64,000 nt of DNA from an uncultured Sunxiuqinia sp. (GCF_963678245.1 NZ_OY782770.1:310001-374000), one strand, 5' to 3'; counted from the first letter of the stretch, positions 17,923 to 27,518 are shown. Program-made: numbers and translations. Notes: generated by a model not told the origin, from the sequence alone.

Positions 17923-20232
17923 GTGGATTACCTCAACGAATTAAATGAAGCTCAGCGAAGTGCGGTTGAAAACACGGATGGCCCATCTTTAATCATTGCG
18001 GGCGCAGGATCCGGAAAAACGCGTGTACTCACATACCGCATTGCCCATCTGCTAAAACAGGGAGCACGTCCCGGAAGTATTCTTTCCCTTACTTTCACCA
18101 ACAAGGCGGCCAAGGAGATGAAAGAAAGAATTGCCAAAGTAGTGGGTTATAATACTGCCAAATACCTTTGGATGGGAACTTTCCACTCCATATTTGCTCG
18201 CATATTACGAATGGAATCGGAAGCGCTTGGCTACCCTTCTAATTTCACGATTTACGATGCCGCCGATTCAAAAAGTTTGCTAAAAACAATCATTAAGGAT
18301 TTTAAACTGGATGATAAAACATACAAACCTAATGTCGTTTCAAGCCGGATATCAGCTGCAAAAAACAGCTTGATTACTCCAGCGGCATACGCTACAAATA
18401 GTCAGGTAAGAGAATACGACATGAGTATTCGCATGCCGCGAATTGCTGAGATATACAAAGAATATGCCCGGCGCTGCTTCTTAGCCGGTGCTATGGATTT
18501 TGACGATTTGCTCCTGAAAACCAATATTTTATTTCGAGATAAAAAAGACATTCTGGCAAAATACCAGGAACGATTTGACTATGTTTTGGTAGATGAGTAT
18601 CAGGATACGAATTTTGCCCAATATCTGATCGTGAAAAACCTGGCAGCCTCACATAAAAACCTTTGCGTTGTTGGCGATGATGCTCAAAGCATCTATTCGT
18701 TTCGGGGTGCAAGAATCGAAAATATTTTAAATTTTCAGAAGGACTACCCCGAGCACCAAGTTTACAAACTGGAGCAAAACTACCGGTCAACACAAACCAT
18801 TGTTAATGCGGCGAATAGCATCATTCAAAAGAATAAGCGACAACTTCCGAAAAAGGTATTTTCGGAGAATGCTGAGGGAAACTTAATTAAAGTGTTCTCG
18901 GCTTTAACCGACAATGAAGAGGGTTACCTGGTGGCAAACGAAATCAGCGAAACCCGGATGCGTCAACACTTTCGATACGAGGATTATGCCATTTTGTATC
19001 GTACCAATGCCCAGTCGCGTATTTTTGAGGAAGCACTGCGCAAGCGAAACATACCCTATAAAATTTATGGAGGCCTGTCGTTTTACCAGCGCAAGGAAAT
19101 TAAAGATTTACTTTCTTATTTTCGGTTGGTTATCAACACGAAAGATAATGAGGCCCTCAAACGTATTATTAACTATCCGGCACGCGGGATTGGCACCACA
19201 ACCCTTTCCAAGCTAGAGCAAGCTGCAATTGCTGTTGGATGCAGTATTTTTGAGATCATCATTCAAAGTGGCACCACCAATCACGCCGAACTAAACAAAG
19301 GAACTTTAAGCAAAGTGCAACAGTTTGCCGGTATCATCAAGCAGTTTCAGGAAAAAGCCGAAATTAGCGACGCTTACGAAATGGCCAGCGAAATTGCGAC
19401 ACAAACCAGCATACTGAAAGATCTGTACAAAGATCAAACTCCTGAAGGGCTAAGTCGGTTCGAAAACATTCAGGAATTATTAAATGGTATTCAGGAATTC
19501 TCGATCAATGCTCGGGAGGAGGGACAGCCCAACCAATTGGCCAATTACATGGAAGATGTGGCTTTGCTCACCGATCAGGACTCGGAGAAAGAAGAAGACC
19601 GGGATAAAGTAACAATGATGACCGTTCACTCTGCAAAAGGATTGGAGTTTAAAAATGTATTCATTGTTGGGGTTGAAGAGAATTTATTCCCGTCAAGTCA
19701 GTTTGGAAATGTAACAGCAGAGGCTTTCGAGGAAGAACGACGTCTGTTTTATGTCGCCTTAACAAGAGCCGAAGAAAACGCTTACCTCAGTTTTGCCAAA
19801 CAACGTTATCGTTGGGGAAAACTGGACTATTGCAATCCCAGTCGTTTCATTTCCGAAGTTGATGAAAAATTCCTGGACATTCCGGATGAAAGCGACTTCG
19901 ATTTTGACGAACTGCCATCCCCCGACAAAGCAGTGCAAAAGCAATCATTTAGCAAACCGTCAATAGCAGGCCGACGCCCCTCGACGAGCGATCAGCCCGG
20001 ATTGAATCAAAAGTTGGTGCAGCTTCGGCAAGCAAAAAAGAAAGCCCAAAATTTTGACGGGGATGATCCGCGCGATATTCAAACCGGAATGATGGTTGAA
20101 CACCAACGTTTTGGAAAAGGAAAAGTGCTACAGATCGAGGGAAGCTTCCCAAACCTAAAGGCCAATGTCTTTTTTCAAAATGCAGGGCAAAAACAATTAT
20201 TACTCAAATTTGCCAAACTAAAGATTGTATAG
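17923..20232 (+). CDS. ATP-dependent 3'-5' DNA helicase, UvrD/PcrA family
   Basis: This superfamily-1 helicase unwinds DNA in repair and clears replication obstacles. Motif I AGAGSGKT lies near residue 28, followed by TFTNKAAKEMKER (Ia), DEYQDTN (II), GDDAQSIYSFRGA (III), YRSTQTI (IV) and VTMMTVHSAKGLEFKNVFIVG (V), with ALTRAEENAYLSFA (VI). A C-terminal Tudor-like segment (GMMVEHQRFGKGKVLQIEG) is typical of PcrA. I chose GTG 17923 because homologues begin with a DYLNELNEAQR-like sequence and the upstream TTG falls in the promoter. The product is 769 residues. Confidence 0.93.
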   Translation: MDYLNELNEAQRSAVENTDGPSLIIAGAGSGKTRVLTYRIAHLLKQGARPGSILSLTFTNKAAKEMKERIAKVVGYNTAKYLWMGTFHSIFARILRMESEALGYPSNFTIYDAADSKSLLKTIIKDFKLDDKTYKPNVVSSRISAAKNSLITPAAYATNSQVREYDMSIRMPRIAEIYKEYARRCFLAGAMDFDDLLLKTNILFRDKKDILAKYQERFDYVLVDEYQDTNFAQYLIVKNLAASHKNLCVVGDDAQSIYSFRGARIENILNFQKDYPEHQVYKLEQNYRSTQTIVNAANSIIQKNKRQLPKKVFSENAEGNLIKVFSALTDNEEGYLVANEISETRMRQHFRYEDYAILYRTNAQSRIFEEALRKRNIPYKIYGGLSFYQRKEIKDLLSYFRLVINTKDNEALKRIINYPARGIGTTTLSKLEQAAIAVGCSIFEIIIQSGTTNHAELNKGTLSKVQQFAGIIKQFQEKAEISDAYEMASEIATQTSILKDLYKDQTPEGLSRFENIQELLNGIQEFSINAREEGQPNQLANYMEDVALLTDQDSEKEEDRDKVTMMTVHSAKGLEFKNVFIVGVEENLFPSSQFGNVTAEAFEEERRLFYVALTRAEENAYLSFAKQRYRWGKLDYCNPSRFISEVDEKFLDIPDESDFDFDELPSPDKAVQKQSFSKPSIAGRRPSTSDQPGLNQKLVQLRQAKKKAQNFDGDDPRDIQTGMMVEHQRFGKGKVLQIEGSFPNLKANVFFQNAGQKQLLLKFAKLKIV

Positions 20233-20291
20233 CTGCACCCCGAAAATAAAGGTTTCAAACAAACCTGAAAGTCAAGATTTTCGTAAATTAA

Positions 20292-20322
20292 TTTGTAAGC
20301 AAAATAATTTCATTTAGCTTTG
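20292..20322 (+). promoter_or_regulatory. Strong promoter of the DUF4290-murA operon
   Basis: TTTG (20292-20295), 19 bases, then TAGCTTTG (20315-20322): both boxes match the Bacteroidota consensus exactly. Expected transcript start is near 20329, about 90 bases before the first ATG. Confidence 0.75.
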
Positions 20323-20417
20323 CATCTATTAGGGAATCTCCTTCACTTCAGATTATCAACTAAATTACCAAATCTGAACAACCTTGTTTGACACAAAAGT
20401 TTATTAGATTTTTTTAA

Positions 20418-21038
20418 ATGGATTATAATTCAAATCGTAAAAAATTACCCCTACCAGAATATGGGCGTAATATTCAGAATATGGTTGATCATGTGATGAC
20501 CATCGAAGACAGAACAGAACGTAATCTGGCTGCACAAACCATTATCGATATTATGGGTAATCTGTATCCATACCTTCGTGACATTAATGATTTCAAGCAC
20601 AAACTGTGGGATCATTTGGCCATTATGGCTGATTTTAAATTGGACATCGATTATCCGTATGATCCACCGAAACCTGAAACTTTTCAGGAACCTCCTAAAA
20701 AAGTTGAATATACCAGCAATAATATTCGATTTCGCTATTACGGTAAAACGTTGGAGCTAATGATTGAAAAGGCCGTTGAGTTTGAAGATGGAGAAGAAAA
20801 GGAAATTCTGATCACCATGCTGGCAAACCACATGAAAAAGAGCTACCTGACATGGAATAAAGATGCTGTTGATGACGAAAAAATATACAAAGATTTGGAA
20901 ATCCTATCAAAAGGACGAATCAAACGTGATGATTTAGATTTAGCAGAAACCCGGGACATACTACAACGAAACGCTCCACGAAAAAAGCAAACCTCCAATC
21001 AAAATAGAGGTCCTAAAAAACACGTTAGAAAGTCATAA
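20418..21038 (+). CDS. DUF4290 family protein
   Basis: A 206-residue cytosolic helical protein beginning NRKKLPLPEYGRNIQNMVDH, the hallmark of DUF4290, a Bacteroidota family of unknown function. The C-terminus is a basic tail (APRKKQTSNQNRGPKKHVRK), which might contact nucleic acid. It lies 14 bases before murA and shares its promoter; this gene order recurs in the phylum, suggesting a link to cell-wall synthesis or growth control, but no activity is known to me. Confidence 0.85.
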   Translation: MDYNSNRKKLPLPEYGRNIQNMVDHVMTIEDRTERNLAAQTIIDIMGNLYPYLRDINDFKHKLWDHLAIMADFKLDIDYPYDPPKPETFQEPPKKVEYTSNNIRFRYYGKTLELMIEKAVEFEDGEEKEILITMLANHMKKSYLTWNKDAVDDEKIYKDLEILSKGRIKRDDLDLAETRDILQRNAPRKKQTSNQNRGPKKHVRKS

Positions 21039-21052
21039 TACGTTTATTAGAG

Positions 21053-22360
21053 ATGGCAACATTTCAAATTGAAGGTGGAAATAAATTATCTGGCGAATTA
21101 AAGCCACAGGGAGCCAAAAACGAAGCGCTTCAGATAATTTGTGCTACACTTCTAACGAGCGAGAAAATTACCATTACCAATATTCCCGAAATCCGGGATG
21201 TTTTGAAGTTGATCGAAATCTTAGGCGAATTGGGAGTAAAAATTCAGCGTCTAAAGAAAGGAGAATATCAATTTCTGGCTGACCAAGTGGACATGCAACA
21301 CTTACGATCGGCACAATTTGCAAAACAAGCAGCCAGCTTGCGTGGATCGATCATGATTGTAGGCCCACTGCTGGCTCGTTTTGGAGAAGCCTTAATTCCG
21401 CAACCTGGAGGCGATAAAATTGGTCGTCGTCGATTAGACACTCATTTTGTCGGACTTCAAAAACTAGGAGCCAAATTCACTTACGATCCCGACAATCATT
21501 TCTTCCAGGTTTCAACCGAAAAACTTAAAGGTCAGTACATGCTGCTTGACGAAGCTTCAGTTACCGGTACTGCCAATATTTTAATGGCTGCCGTGATGGC
21601 AGAAGGTATCACCACGATTTATAATGCCGCCTGCGAACCCTACCTGCAACAGCTTACAAGAATGCTGGTTTCGATGGGTGCAAAAATTGATGGTATTGGC
21701 TCAAACCTCCTACGTATTGAAGGAGTAACAGAGCTTAAAGGCTGTAACCACACGATATTACCCGACATGATTGAAGTCGGCAGTTTTATTGGCTTAGCAG
21801 CGATGACCGGTTCCGAAATCACCATTCCCAACGCAGGAGTTGACCACTTGGGAATAATTCCCGATGCATTTAAACGACTTGGGATCAAACTTCAACTAAA
21901 AGGAGATAACATATACATTCCGGCTCAGTACGAATATGAAATAGAGACCTTCATCGACGGTTCGATCATGAATATCTCCGATGCTCCCTGGCCTGGCTTG
22001 ACTCCTGATTTATTAAGTATCTTTTTAGTTGTTGCCACTCAAGCCAACGGAAGCGTGCTAATTCATCAAAAAATGTTTGAAAGTCGCTTGTTCTTCGTCG
22101 ATAAACTGATCGATATGGGAGCACAAATTATACTATGTGATCCACACCGGGCAACAGTAATCGGTCTCAATAAAAAACACATGCTTCGCGGAACAATAAT
22201 GTCATCGCCCGATATTCGTGCCGGAGTAGCATTGCTGATAGCGGCTTTATCGGCTCAAGGAAAAAGTGAGATTTTCAACATCGAACAAATTGACCGTGGG
22301 TATGAAGCAATTGATGAACGACTCAGCGCAATTGGTGCCAATATTAAGCGCTCAAATTAA
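21053..22360 (+). CDS. murA: UDP-N-acetylglucosamine 1-carboxyvinyltransferase with Asp at the fosfomycin site
   Basis: MurA transfers enolpyruvate from PEP to UDP-GlcNAc, the first committed step of peptidoglycan synthesis. The 435-residue protein keeps Lys22-Asn23 (AKNEAL), the repeated inside-out barrel motifs and a late DIRAGVALLIAAL block. The catalytic-loop sequence is PGGDKIGRRR: Asp121 stands where E. coli has Cys115. An Asp at this position is catalytically competent but is not alkylated by fosfomycin, as known from Mycobacterium and Chlamydia MurA. Intrinsic fosfomycin resistance is therefore predicted. Confidence 0.95.
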   Translation: MATFQIEGGNKLSGELKPQGAKNEALQIICATLLTSEKITITNIPEIRDVLKLIEILGELGVKIQRLKKGEYQFLADQVDMQHLRSAQFAKQAASLRGSIMIVGPLLARFGEALIPQPGGDKIGRRRLDTHFVGLQKLGAKFTYDPDNHFFQVSTEKLKGQYMLLDEASVTGTANILMAAVMAEGITTIYNAACEPYLQQLTRMLVSMGAKIDGIGSNLLRIEGVTELKGCNHTILPDMIEVGSFIGLAAMTGSEITIPNAGVDHLGIIPDAFKRLGIKLQLKGDNIYIPAQYEYEIETFIDGSIMNISDAPWPGLTPDLLSIFLVVATQANGSVLIHQKMFESRLFFVDKLIDMGAQIILCDPHRATVIGLNKKHMLRGTIMSSPDIRAGVALLIAALSAQGKSEIFNIEQIDRGYEAIDERLSAIGANIKRSN

Positions 22361-22479
22361 TTTTCTTCAGAATAATATTTGTTAATATTTTCAAAAAAGT
22401 AGTGTTCAACATAACTACATATCTTCATTTTTACTATTATTGAGCTCGATTTAGTTGACATTTAAACATATCCACAGAA

Positions 22480-23004
22480 ATGAAACAAAATATTTTAGCA
22501 GCCTTCGTTTTATTATTTGCTATTGCAACTCAGTCAATAGCACAAGATGAAGTGAAAATTGGCTTGAGAATTGGGAACAAAGCTCCTGAGATTGTTGAAA
22601 AATCACTTGACGGAAAAGAACTAAAACTTTCATCATTGGATGGGAAAATGGTACTGATCGACTTTTGGGCGTCTTGGTGTGGTCCCTGTCGTCGCGAAAA
22701 CCCAACCGTAGTATCTGCTTATCAGGAGTTTAAAAACCGAAAATTTAAAAGTGGAAATGGTTTTACCGTTTATAGCGTCTCGTTAGATAAAGCAAAAGAA
22801 CCATGGGTAAAAGCAATTGAAGCGGACAAATTAACGTGGGACTATCATGTTTCGGACTTAAAGGGATGGTATTCTAAATATGCTGCAGTGTATGGTGTTC
22901 GAGGTATTCCCGCCAACTTTCTAATCAATGGCGAAGGTATTATCGTTGCTAAAAACTTACGTGGCTCGGTATTAAAAAATACCCTGACCCAATTATTAAA
23001 ATAA
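22480..23004 (+). CDS. Periplasmic TlpA-like thioredoxin
   Basis: The 174-residue protein has a signal peptide (1-21, QSIAQ) and a thioredoxin fold with the active site WASWCGPCRREN (Cys67, Cys70). The cis-proline region reads RGIPANFLI. Such proteins reduce or carry electrons to disulfides of exported proteins; the exact partner cannot be told. It lies between murA and grpE and has its own terminator. Confidence 0.88.
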   Translation: MKQNILAAFVLLFAIATQSIAQDEVKIGLRIGNKAPEIVEKSLDGKELKLSSLDGKMVLIDFWASWCGPCRRENPTVVSAYQEFKNRKFKSGNGFTVYSVSLDKAKEPWVKAIEADKLTWDYHVSDLKGWYSKYAAVYGVRGIPANFLINGEGIIVAKNLRGSVLKNTLTQLLK

Positions 23005-23026
23005 GATTATAAAATCGTATAAATCA

Positions 23027-23059
23027 AAAGGTGGCACATGCGTGCTGCCTTTCTTTTTA
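23027..23059 (+). terminator. Terminator after the TlpA-like gene
   Basis: AAAGGTGGCAC pairs with GTGCTGCCTTT (two wobbles) around ATGC, followed by a CTTTTT tail. Confidence 0.8.
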
Positions 23060-23165
23060 TAATTTTGTCAGCAATTTATAAGAATGAGGTGTCAAAATGT
23101 CCCATATCACGTAATGGCAACATTTTTGTAAACTGTGAATCCGGTAAATTAAATAACAAACAACA

Positions 23166-23777
23166 ATGGCAGAAGAAAAAACAAATAAAGAAAAAGAGCA
23201 AGTTGAAAAAACTGAGGTAAAAGAGAACACTGCTCAGGACAATGAAAAAACTGCTGAAGAAGATAAAAAAGAAAAAAAAGCGAAGGGTAAAAAAGAAAAT
23301 AAGAAGTCGAAGAAAGATAATACAGACGAAAAAATTGAAGCTTTAGGAAACGAACTAATCGAGCTAAAGGACAAACACATTCGTCTGCAAGCAGAATTTG
23401 ACAATTACCGCAAACGCACCATGAAAGAAAAAATGGAGCTGATAAAAACTGGAGGAGAAACAGTATTAGTAAATATTCTTCCGGTAATCGACGACTTTGA
23501 ACGAGCACTTATTGCTTTCAGTGAGATGAAAGATGATGACCCATTAAAACAAGGAATAACTTTGATTTACAGTAAATTTCAGGAATTCTTAAAGCAAAAC
23601 AACATTCAGGAAATTGAAGCTAGAGAGAAAGAATTTGATACAGACTTACACGAAGCAATAACTAAAATTCCGGCTCCCAAGGAAGAACTTAAAGGAAAAG
23701 TTGTTGATGTAATTCAGAAAGGTTACGTGATGAACGAAAAAGTCATTCGCTTTTCGAAAGTTGTGATTGGTGAATAG
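23166..23777 (+). CDS. grpE: Nucleotide exchange factor GrpE
   Basis: GrpE releases ADP from DnaK in the heat-shock chaperone cycle. The 203 residues consist of a very charged Lys/Glu-rich N-terminal segment (1-55), a long coiled coil (about 57-110, with [14 protein letters not shown]) and the C-terminal beta wing with [24 protein letters not shown]. It is 17 bases upstream of dnaJ; dnaK is not in the window. An intact A8 run within codons GAA-AAA-AAA shows that long A tracts can be in frame here. Confidence 0.95.
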   Translation: MAEEKTNKEKEQVEKTEVKENTAQDNEKTAEEDKKEKKAKGKKENKKSKKDNTDEKIEALGNELIELKDKHIRLQAEFDNYRKRTMKEKMELIKTGGETVLVNILPVIDDFERALIAFSEMKDDDPLKQGITLIYSKFQEFLKQNNIQEIEAREKEFDTDLHEAITKIPAPKEELKGKVVDVIQKGYVMNEKVIRFSKVVIGE

Positions 23778-23794
23778 GCAAACAAAAAGCAAGT

Positions 23795-24964
23795 ATGGCA
23801 AAAAGAGATTTTTACGAGATTTTAGAAGTGAGTAAAAACGCTTCACCCGAAGAGATTAAAAAAGCATATCGGAAGAAAGCGATTAAATATCACCCAGACA
23901 AAAATCCGGATAATAAGGAAGCTGAAGAGAAATTCAAAGAAGCTGCTGAAGCTTACGAAGTTTTGAGCAATCCTCAGAAAAAACAAAGGTATGACCAGTA
24001 TGGCCATGCTGGAGTTGGTGGAGCCGGAGGTGGTGGCGGATTTAGCCAGCACGACATGTCAATGGATGACATTTTTTCTATGTTTGGAGATGTGTTTGGA
24101 GGTCATGGTTTTGGAGGAGGCGGATTTAGTGGATTTGGAGGATCATCACGTGGAGGAGGTGGTCGTCGGGTTCACCGCGGATCAGATTTGCGCGTAAAAG
24201 TCAATCTTTCGCTGAAAGACATCGCCAACGGCGTCGAAAAAAAGCTCAAACTAAAAAAATACAAAAGCTGCGATACTTGTAGCGGAACCGGAGCACAAGG
24301 AGGTAACGACTACTCCACCTGTTCAACCTGCCGTGGAAGTGGTCATGTAACACGCGTTACCAACACGCTACTCGGGCAAATGCAAACGACTGCAACCTGC
24401 CCAAGCTGTAATGGAGAAGGTCAAATGATCAAGAACAAATGTACTTCGTGTAATGGAGAAGGCGTTGTTCGTGATGAAGAAGTTGTAAACATTAAAATTC
24501 CTGCTGGAGTTGCTGAAGGCATGCAGTTGAACGTGTCGGGAAAAGGAAATGCCGGCCGCCGTGGAGGAGTTAATGGTGATTTACTGGTTATTATTACAGA
24601 GGAAAATCATCCCGACTTGATTCGCGACGGAAACAATTTGATATATAACCTTTTCCTAAGCCTTCCTGATTTTGCATTGGGAACAACATCTGAAATCCCA
24701 ACCGTTGAAAGTAGAGTAAAAGTTAAAATCGAAGCAGGAACTCAGCCTGAGAAGATTCTTCGTTTACGCGGCAAAGGTTTACCTGATGTTAACGGTTATG
24801 GAAAAGGCGATTTACTGGTACGGATCCATGCATGGGCACCGAAAAAGATATCAGCGGAAGAACGCAAAATGCTTGAAAAACTTCAGGAATCCGAGAACTT
24901 CCAACACACACCTGGAGCAGGCGACAAGAATTTTTTTGAGAAAATGAAAAATATTTTTGACTAA
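23795..24964 (+). CDS. dnaJ: Chaperone protein DnaJ
   Basis: DnaJ delivers substrates to DnaK and stimulates its ATPase. The 389 residues show a J domain with HPD at 33-35, a Gly/Phe-rich linker (about 70-135), four zinc-binding repeats ([32 protein letters not shown]) and the C-terminal peptide-binding domains. It is the class A, full-length form, co-transcribed with grpE. Confidence 0.97.
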   Translation: MAKRDFYEILEVSKNASPEEIKKAYRKKAIKYHPDKNPDNKEAEEKFKEAAEAYEVLSNPQKKQRYDQYGHAGVGGAGGGGGFSQHDMSMDDIFSMFGDVFGGHGFGGGGFSGFGGSSRGGGGRRVHRGSDLRVKVNLSLKDIANGVEKKLKLKKYKSCDTCSGTGAQGGNDYSTCSTCRGSGHVTRVTNTLLGQMQTTATCPSCNGEGQMIKNKCTSCNGEGVVRDEEVVNIKIPAGVAEGMQLNVSGKGNAGRRGGVNGDLLVIITEENHPDLIRDGNNLIYNLFLSLPDFALGTTSEIPTVESRVKVKIEAGTQPEKILRLRGKGLPDVNGYGKGDLLVRIHAWAPKKISAEERKMLEKLQESENFQHTPGAGDKNFFEKMKNIFD

Positions 24965-24990
24965 CTACTCAAAAAAACAATATTTTACTG

Positions 24991-25022
24991 AAAAGAGATT
25001 CAATCATTGGATCTCTTTTTTT
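24991..25022 (+). terminator. Terminator after grpE-dnaJ
   Basis: AAAAGAGATTCAA pairs with TTGGATCTCTTTT (one wobble) around a TCA loop, followed by further Ts. It insulates the his leader region from dnaJ transcription. Confidence 0.88.
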
Positions 25023-25114
25023 CTTCAACCAAACAATCAGCCTCCGCCAGATACCATCCAAGATTAAAAAATAAATAATCATTCATATAAAAACTATAAT
25101 TTGTCAATTTTTCG

Positions 25115-25146
25115 TTTGGTACACTTTTAATTTATCACTATACTTG
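25115..25146 (+). promoter_or_regulatory. Promoter of the his operon
   Basis: TTTG (25115-25118), a 20-base spacer and TATACTTG (25139-25146, one mismatch to TAnnTTTG). Transcription should begin near 25153, about 14 bases before the leader peptide ATG. Confidence 0.65.
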
Positions 25147-25166
25147 CAGCACAAAATTAAAACGAC

Positions 25167-25229
25167 ATGTACAACAAACTTGGACATTACGGTCATCATC
25201 ACAACAACCTATTTATTGGTAGGCCGTAA
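25167..25229 (+). CDS. his operon leader peptide
   Basis: A 20-codon ORF, MYNKLGHYGHHHNNLFIGRP, holds four histidine codons (positions 7, 10, 11 and 12) between the his promoter and hisG. Its last codons (GGT AGG CC) also form segment 2 of the attenuator. When His-tRNA is scarce the ribosome should stall at 25185-25202, leaving segment 2 free; when His-tRNA is plentiful it reaches the stop codon and covers segment 2. It is too short for ordinary gene callers. Confidence 0.85.
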   Translation: MYNKLGHYGHHHNNLFIGRP

Positions 25230-25293
25230 TTCTTTTGTTTTGTTTTAAAAAATATTAACCCAAAGAAGGCTTACCATTAGGTAGGCCTTTTTT
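25218..25293 (+). promoter_or_regulatory. Transcription attenuator of the his operon
   Basis: Segment 2 (GGTAGGCC, 25218-25225) and segment 4 (GGTAGGCCTT, 25280-25289) are near-identical, and both can pair with segment 3 (AAGGCTTACC, 25266-25275). The 3:4 hairpin, with loop ATTA and a T-run at 25288-25293, is an intrinsic terminator 16 bases before hisG. The 2:3 pairing (one G-T wobble) would be the antiterminator. Because segment 2 overlaps the end of the leader ORF, ribosome position decides which forms. Confidence 0.85.
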
Positions 25294-25309
25294 ATTGATT
25301 TAAACTATC

Positions 25310-26167
25310 ATGACACAATTGAGAATTGCTATTCAGACAAAAGGAAGATTAAACGAAGATTCAATGCAGCTCATGCAAGAAGCTGGAATTAAGATCAATC
25401 TCGGAAAACGTAAACTATTGGCTGCTGCTAAAAATTTCCCAATCGAAGTTTTGTTTTTACGTGATGATGATATCCCCCAGGCGGTTGCTGACCAGGTTGC
25501 CGACATTGGTATCGTTGGAGAAAATGAAATGTTGGAAAAACAGCAAAGCGTTAAAATTATTAAGCGACTGGGATTTAGCAAATGTCGTTTAAGTCTGGCT
25601 ATTCCAAAAACCGAAGAATATGTTGGCATCGAGTGGTTCAATGGGAAAAAAATTGCCACCTCATATCCGGTCATTTTGAAAGATTTTCTGGATAAAAATA
25701 ATGTGAAAGCTGACATTCATGTTATTTCCGGCTCAGTGGAAATTGCCCCTGGAATTGGACTGGCTGATGCGATTTTTGACATCGTTAGTTCCGGTTCGAC
25801 ATTGGTTTCAAACCGCTTGAAAGAGGTTGAAGTAGCTCTTTACTCTGAAGCCGTTTTAGTTGCTCCACAAGGGCTTTCAGCTGAAAAACAAGCCATTTTG
25901 GAAGAACTAATTTTCCGCATGGAATCAGTTGAACGTGCAAAAGATAAAAAATACATTCTGCTGAATGCTCCAAGCGACAAGATCGAAGAAATTACAGCAA
26001 TCTTACCCGGAATGAAAAGTCCGACAGTCACTCCTCTTGCTGAAAAAGGGTGGAGTTCATTGCATTCGGTTATTGCAGAAAGCGACTTCTGGGAAATCAT
26101 CGGCAAGCTAAAAGCCGCTGGAGCTCAGGGCATTTTAGTTGTTCCGATTGAAAAAATGATTTTTTAA
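25310..26167 (+). CDS. hisG: ATP phosphoribosyltransferase, long form
   Basis: HisG joins ATP and PRPP in the first step of histidine synthesis. The 285-residue protein is the long type, with catalytic domains (LRIAIQTKGRLNEDS, and the PRPP-loop region around DAIFDIVSSGSTLVSN) and the C-terminal regulatory domain (KYILLNAPSDKIEEI ... GAQGILVVPIEKMIF) that binds histidine for feedback inhibition. The operon is therefore probably regulated both by attenuation and at the enzyme level. Confidence 0.97.
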   Translation: MTQLRIAIQTKGRLNEDSMQLMQEAGIKINLGKRKLLAAAKNFPIEVLFLRDDDIPQAVADQVADIGIVGENEMLEKQQSVKIIKRLGFSKCRLSLAIPKTEEYVGIEWFNGKKIATSYPVILKDFLDKNNVKADIHVISGSVEIAPGIGLADAIFDIVSSGSTLVSNRLKEVEVALYSEAVLVAPQGLSAEKQAILEELIFRMESVERAKDKKYILLNAPSDKIEEITAILPGMKSPTVTPLAEKGWSSLHSVIAESDFWEIIGKLKAAGAQGILVVPIEKMIF

Positions 26168-26219
26168 TCCGTTCGTATCGATAAAAAAAACGATCTGAAA
26201 TTCAATAATTTTGACAAGC

Positions 26220-27518
26220 ATGAAGCGTTACTTAAATCCTGAAAAAAGCAAATGGTCCCAAATCCTTGAACGTCAGCTGTTTAATGCGGCAGATCTGACT
26301 GGACGAGTACAGGCCATTCTGGATGAAATAAAAACAGATGGTATGTCTGCTGTTCAAAAATTCACCAAACAGTTCGATGGGGTGGCCATCAGCGAGTTTG
26401 CTGTAACGGAAGCAGAAATAACCAAAGCAGTTGCATTATTAGACGATGAGCTAAAAGCAGCCATTGAAACGGCAGCAAAAAACATCACTGATTTTCATGC
26501 TAGACAAAAGACAAAAGTTAAAAAGATTGAAACATCTCCTGGGGTAGTTTGCTGGCAAAAAGCAGTTGCCATAGAGAAAGTCGGCTTGTATATTCCAGGC
26601 GGATCTGCTCCCCTATTTTCAAGTGTGCTCATGTTAGCCATTCCTGCAAAAATCGCAGGATGTCAGAAAATTGTATTGTGCACTCCTCCAAATAAGGAAG
26701 GAAAAATTCATCCGGCTATTTTGTTTGCAGCTCAGCTGGTTGGTGTAACTCAAATTTTTAAACTTGGAGGTGTTCAGGCAATCGGAGCAATGGCATATGG
26801 TGCTGGCCACATTCCTAAAGTGTCTAAGATTTTTGGCCCGGGAAATCAATATGTGATGGCTGCAAAACAGTTGGTCAGTATCGCCGACGTAGCGATTGAT
26901 ATGCCTGCTGGTCCTTCGGAAGTCGCTGTAATAGCTGACGATTCAGCTAATCCGGCATTTATTGCTTCGGACTTGCTATCGCAAGCTGAGCACGGACCGG
27001 ACTCGCAGGTGGTTTTAGTTACCAATTCAGAGAAATTGGTGGATGAAGTCGAATCTGCACTAACCAACCAATTGGCAGAATTAAGCCGAATGGAAATTGC
27101 CACAAAAGCATTGAACAACAGTGTTGCGATTATTTTGAATACCAAAGAAGAAATAATCGACATGATCAATGAATATGCACCAGAGCACTTAATCATTTCT
27201 ATGGACAACTACCTGAAAGTAGCTGAAAAGATAATCAATGCCGGGTCAGTATTTCTTGGCAATTACACGCCTGAAAGCGCTGGCGACTACGCTTCGGGAA
27301 CAAACCACACCCTACCAACAAATGGGTGGGCACGTTCCTTTAGTGGTGTAAATCTGGATAGCTTTATTCGTAAAATCACTTTTCAGGAAATCACTAAAGA
27401 AGGTATCCAAAATTTAGGCCCGGTCATCGAAAAAATGGCCGCAGCCGAACAACTGGATGCACACAAGAATGCAGTTACGTTGAGATTAAAAGCTATAGAA
27501 GACAATAGGAAGCAATAG
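26220..27518 (+). CDS. hisD: Histidinol dehydrogenase
   Basis: HisD oxidises histidinol to histidine in the last two steps, using NAD and zinc. The 432-residue product shows GPGNQYVMAAKQLV, DMPAGPSEVAVIAD, the zinc ligands in LLSQAEHGPDSQ, and the catalytic Glu-His in YAPEHLII. I start at ATG 26220, because the in-frame TTG nine bases earlier is unlikely. The final codons (AIEDNRKQ) are encoded by a short-period repeat that continues into the spacer. Confidence 0.96.
   Translation: MKRYLNPEKSKWSQILERQLFNAADLTGRVQAILDEIKTDGMSAVQKFTKQFDGVAISEFAVTEAEITKAVALLDDELKAAIETAAKNITDFHARQKTKVKKIETSPGVVCWQKAVAIEKVGLYIPGGSAPLFSSVLMLAIPAKIAGCQKIVLCTPPNKEGKIHPAILFAAQLVGVTQIFKLGGVQAIGAMAYGAGHIPKVSKIFGPGNQYVMAAKQLVSIADVAIDMPAGPSEVAVIADDSANPAFIASDLLSQAEHGPDSQVVLVTNSEKLVDEVESALTNQLAELSRMEIATKALNNSVAIILNTKEEIIDMINEYAPEHLIISMDNYLKVAEKIINAGSVFLGNYTPESAGDYASGTNHTLPTNGWARSFSGVNLDSFIRKITFQEITKEGIQNLGPVIEKMAAAEQLDAHKNAVTLRLKAIEDNRKQ

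Noticed and set aside
23038-23220. 60-codon ORF between the TlpA-like gene and grpE
   Set aside because: It begins inside the terminator stem and overlaps grpE in another frame; explained by the A-rich 5' end of grpE.
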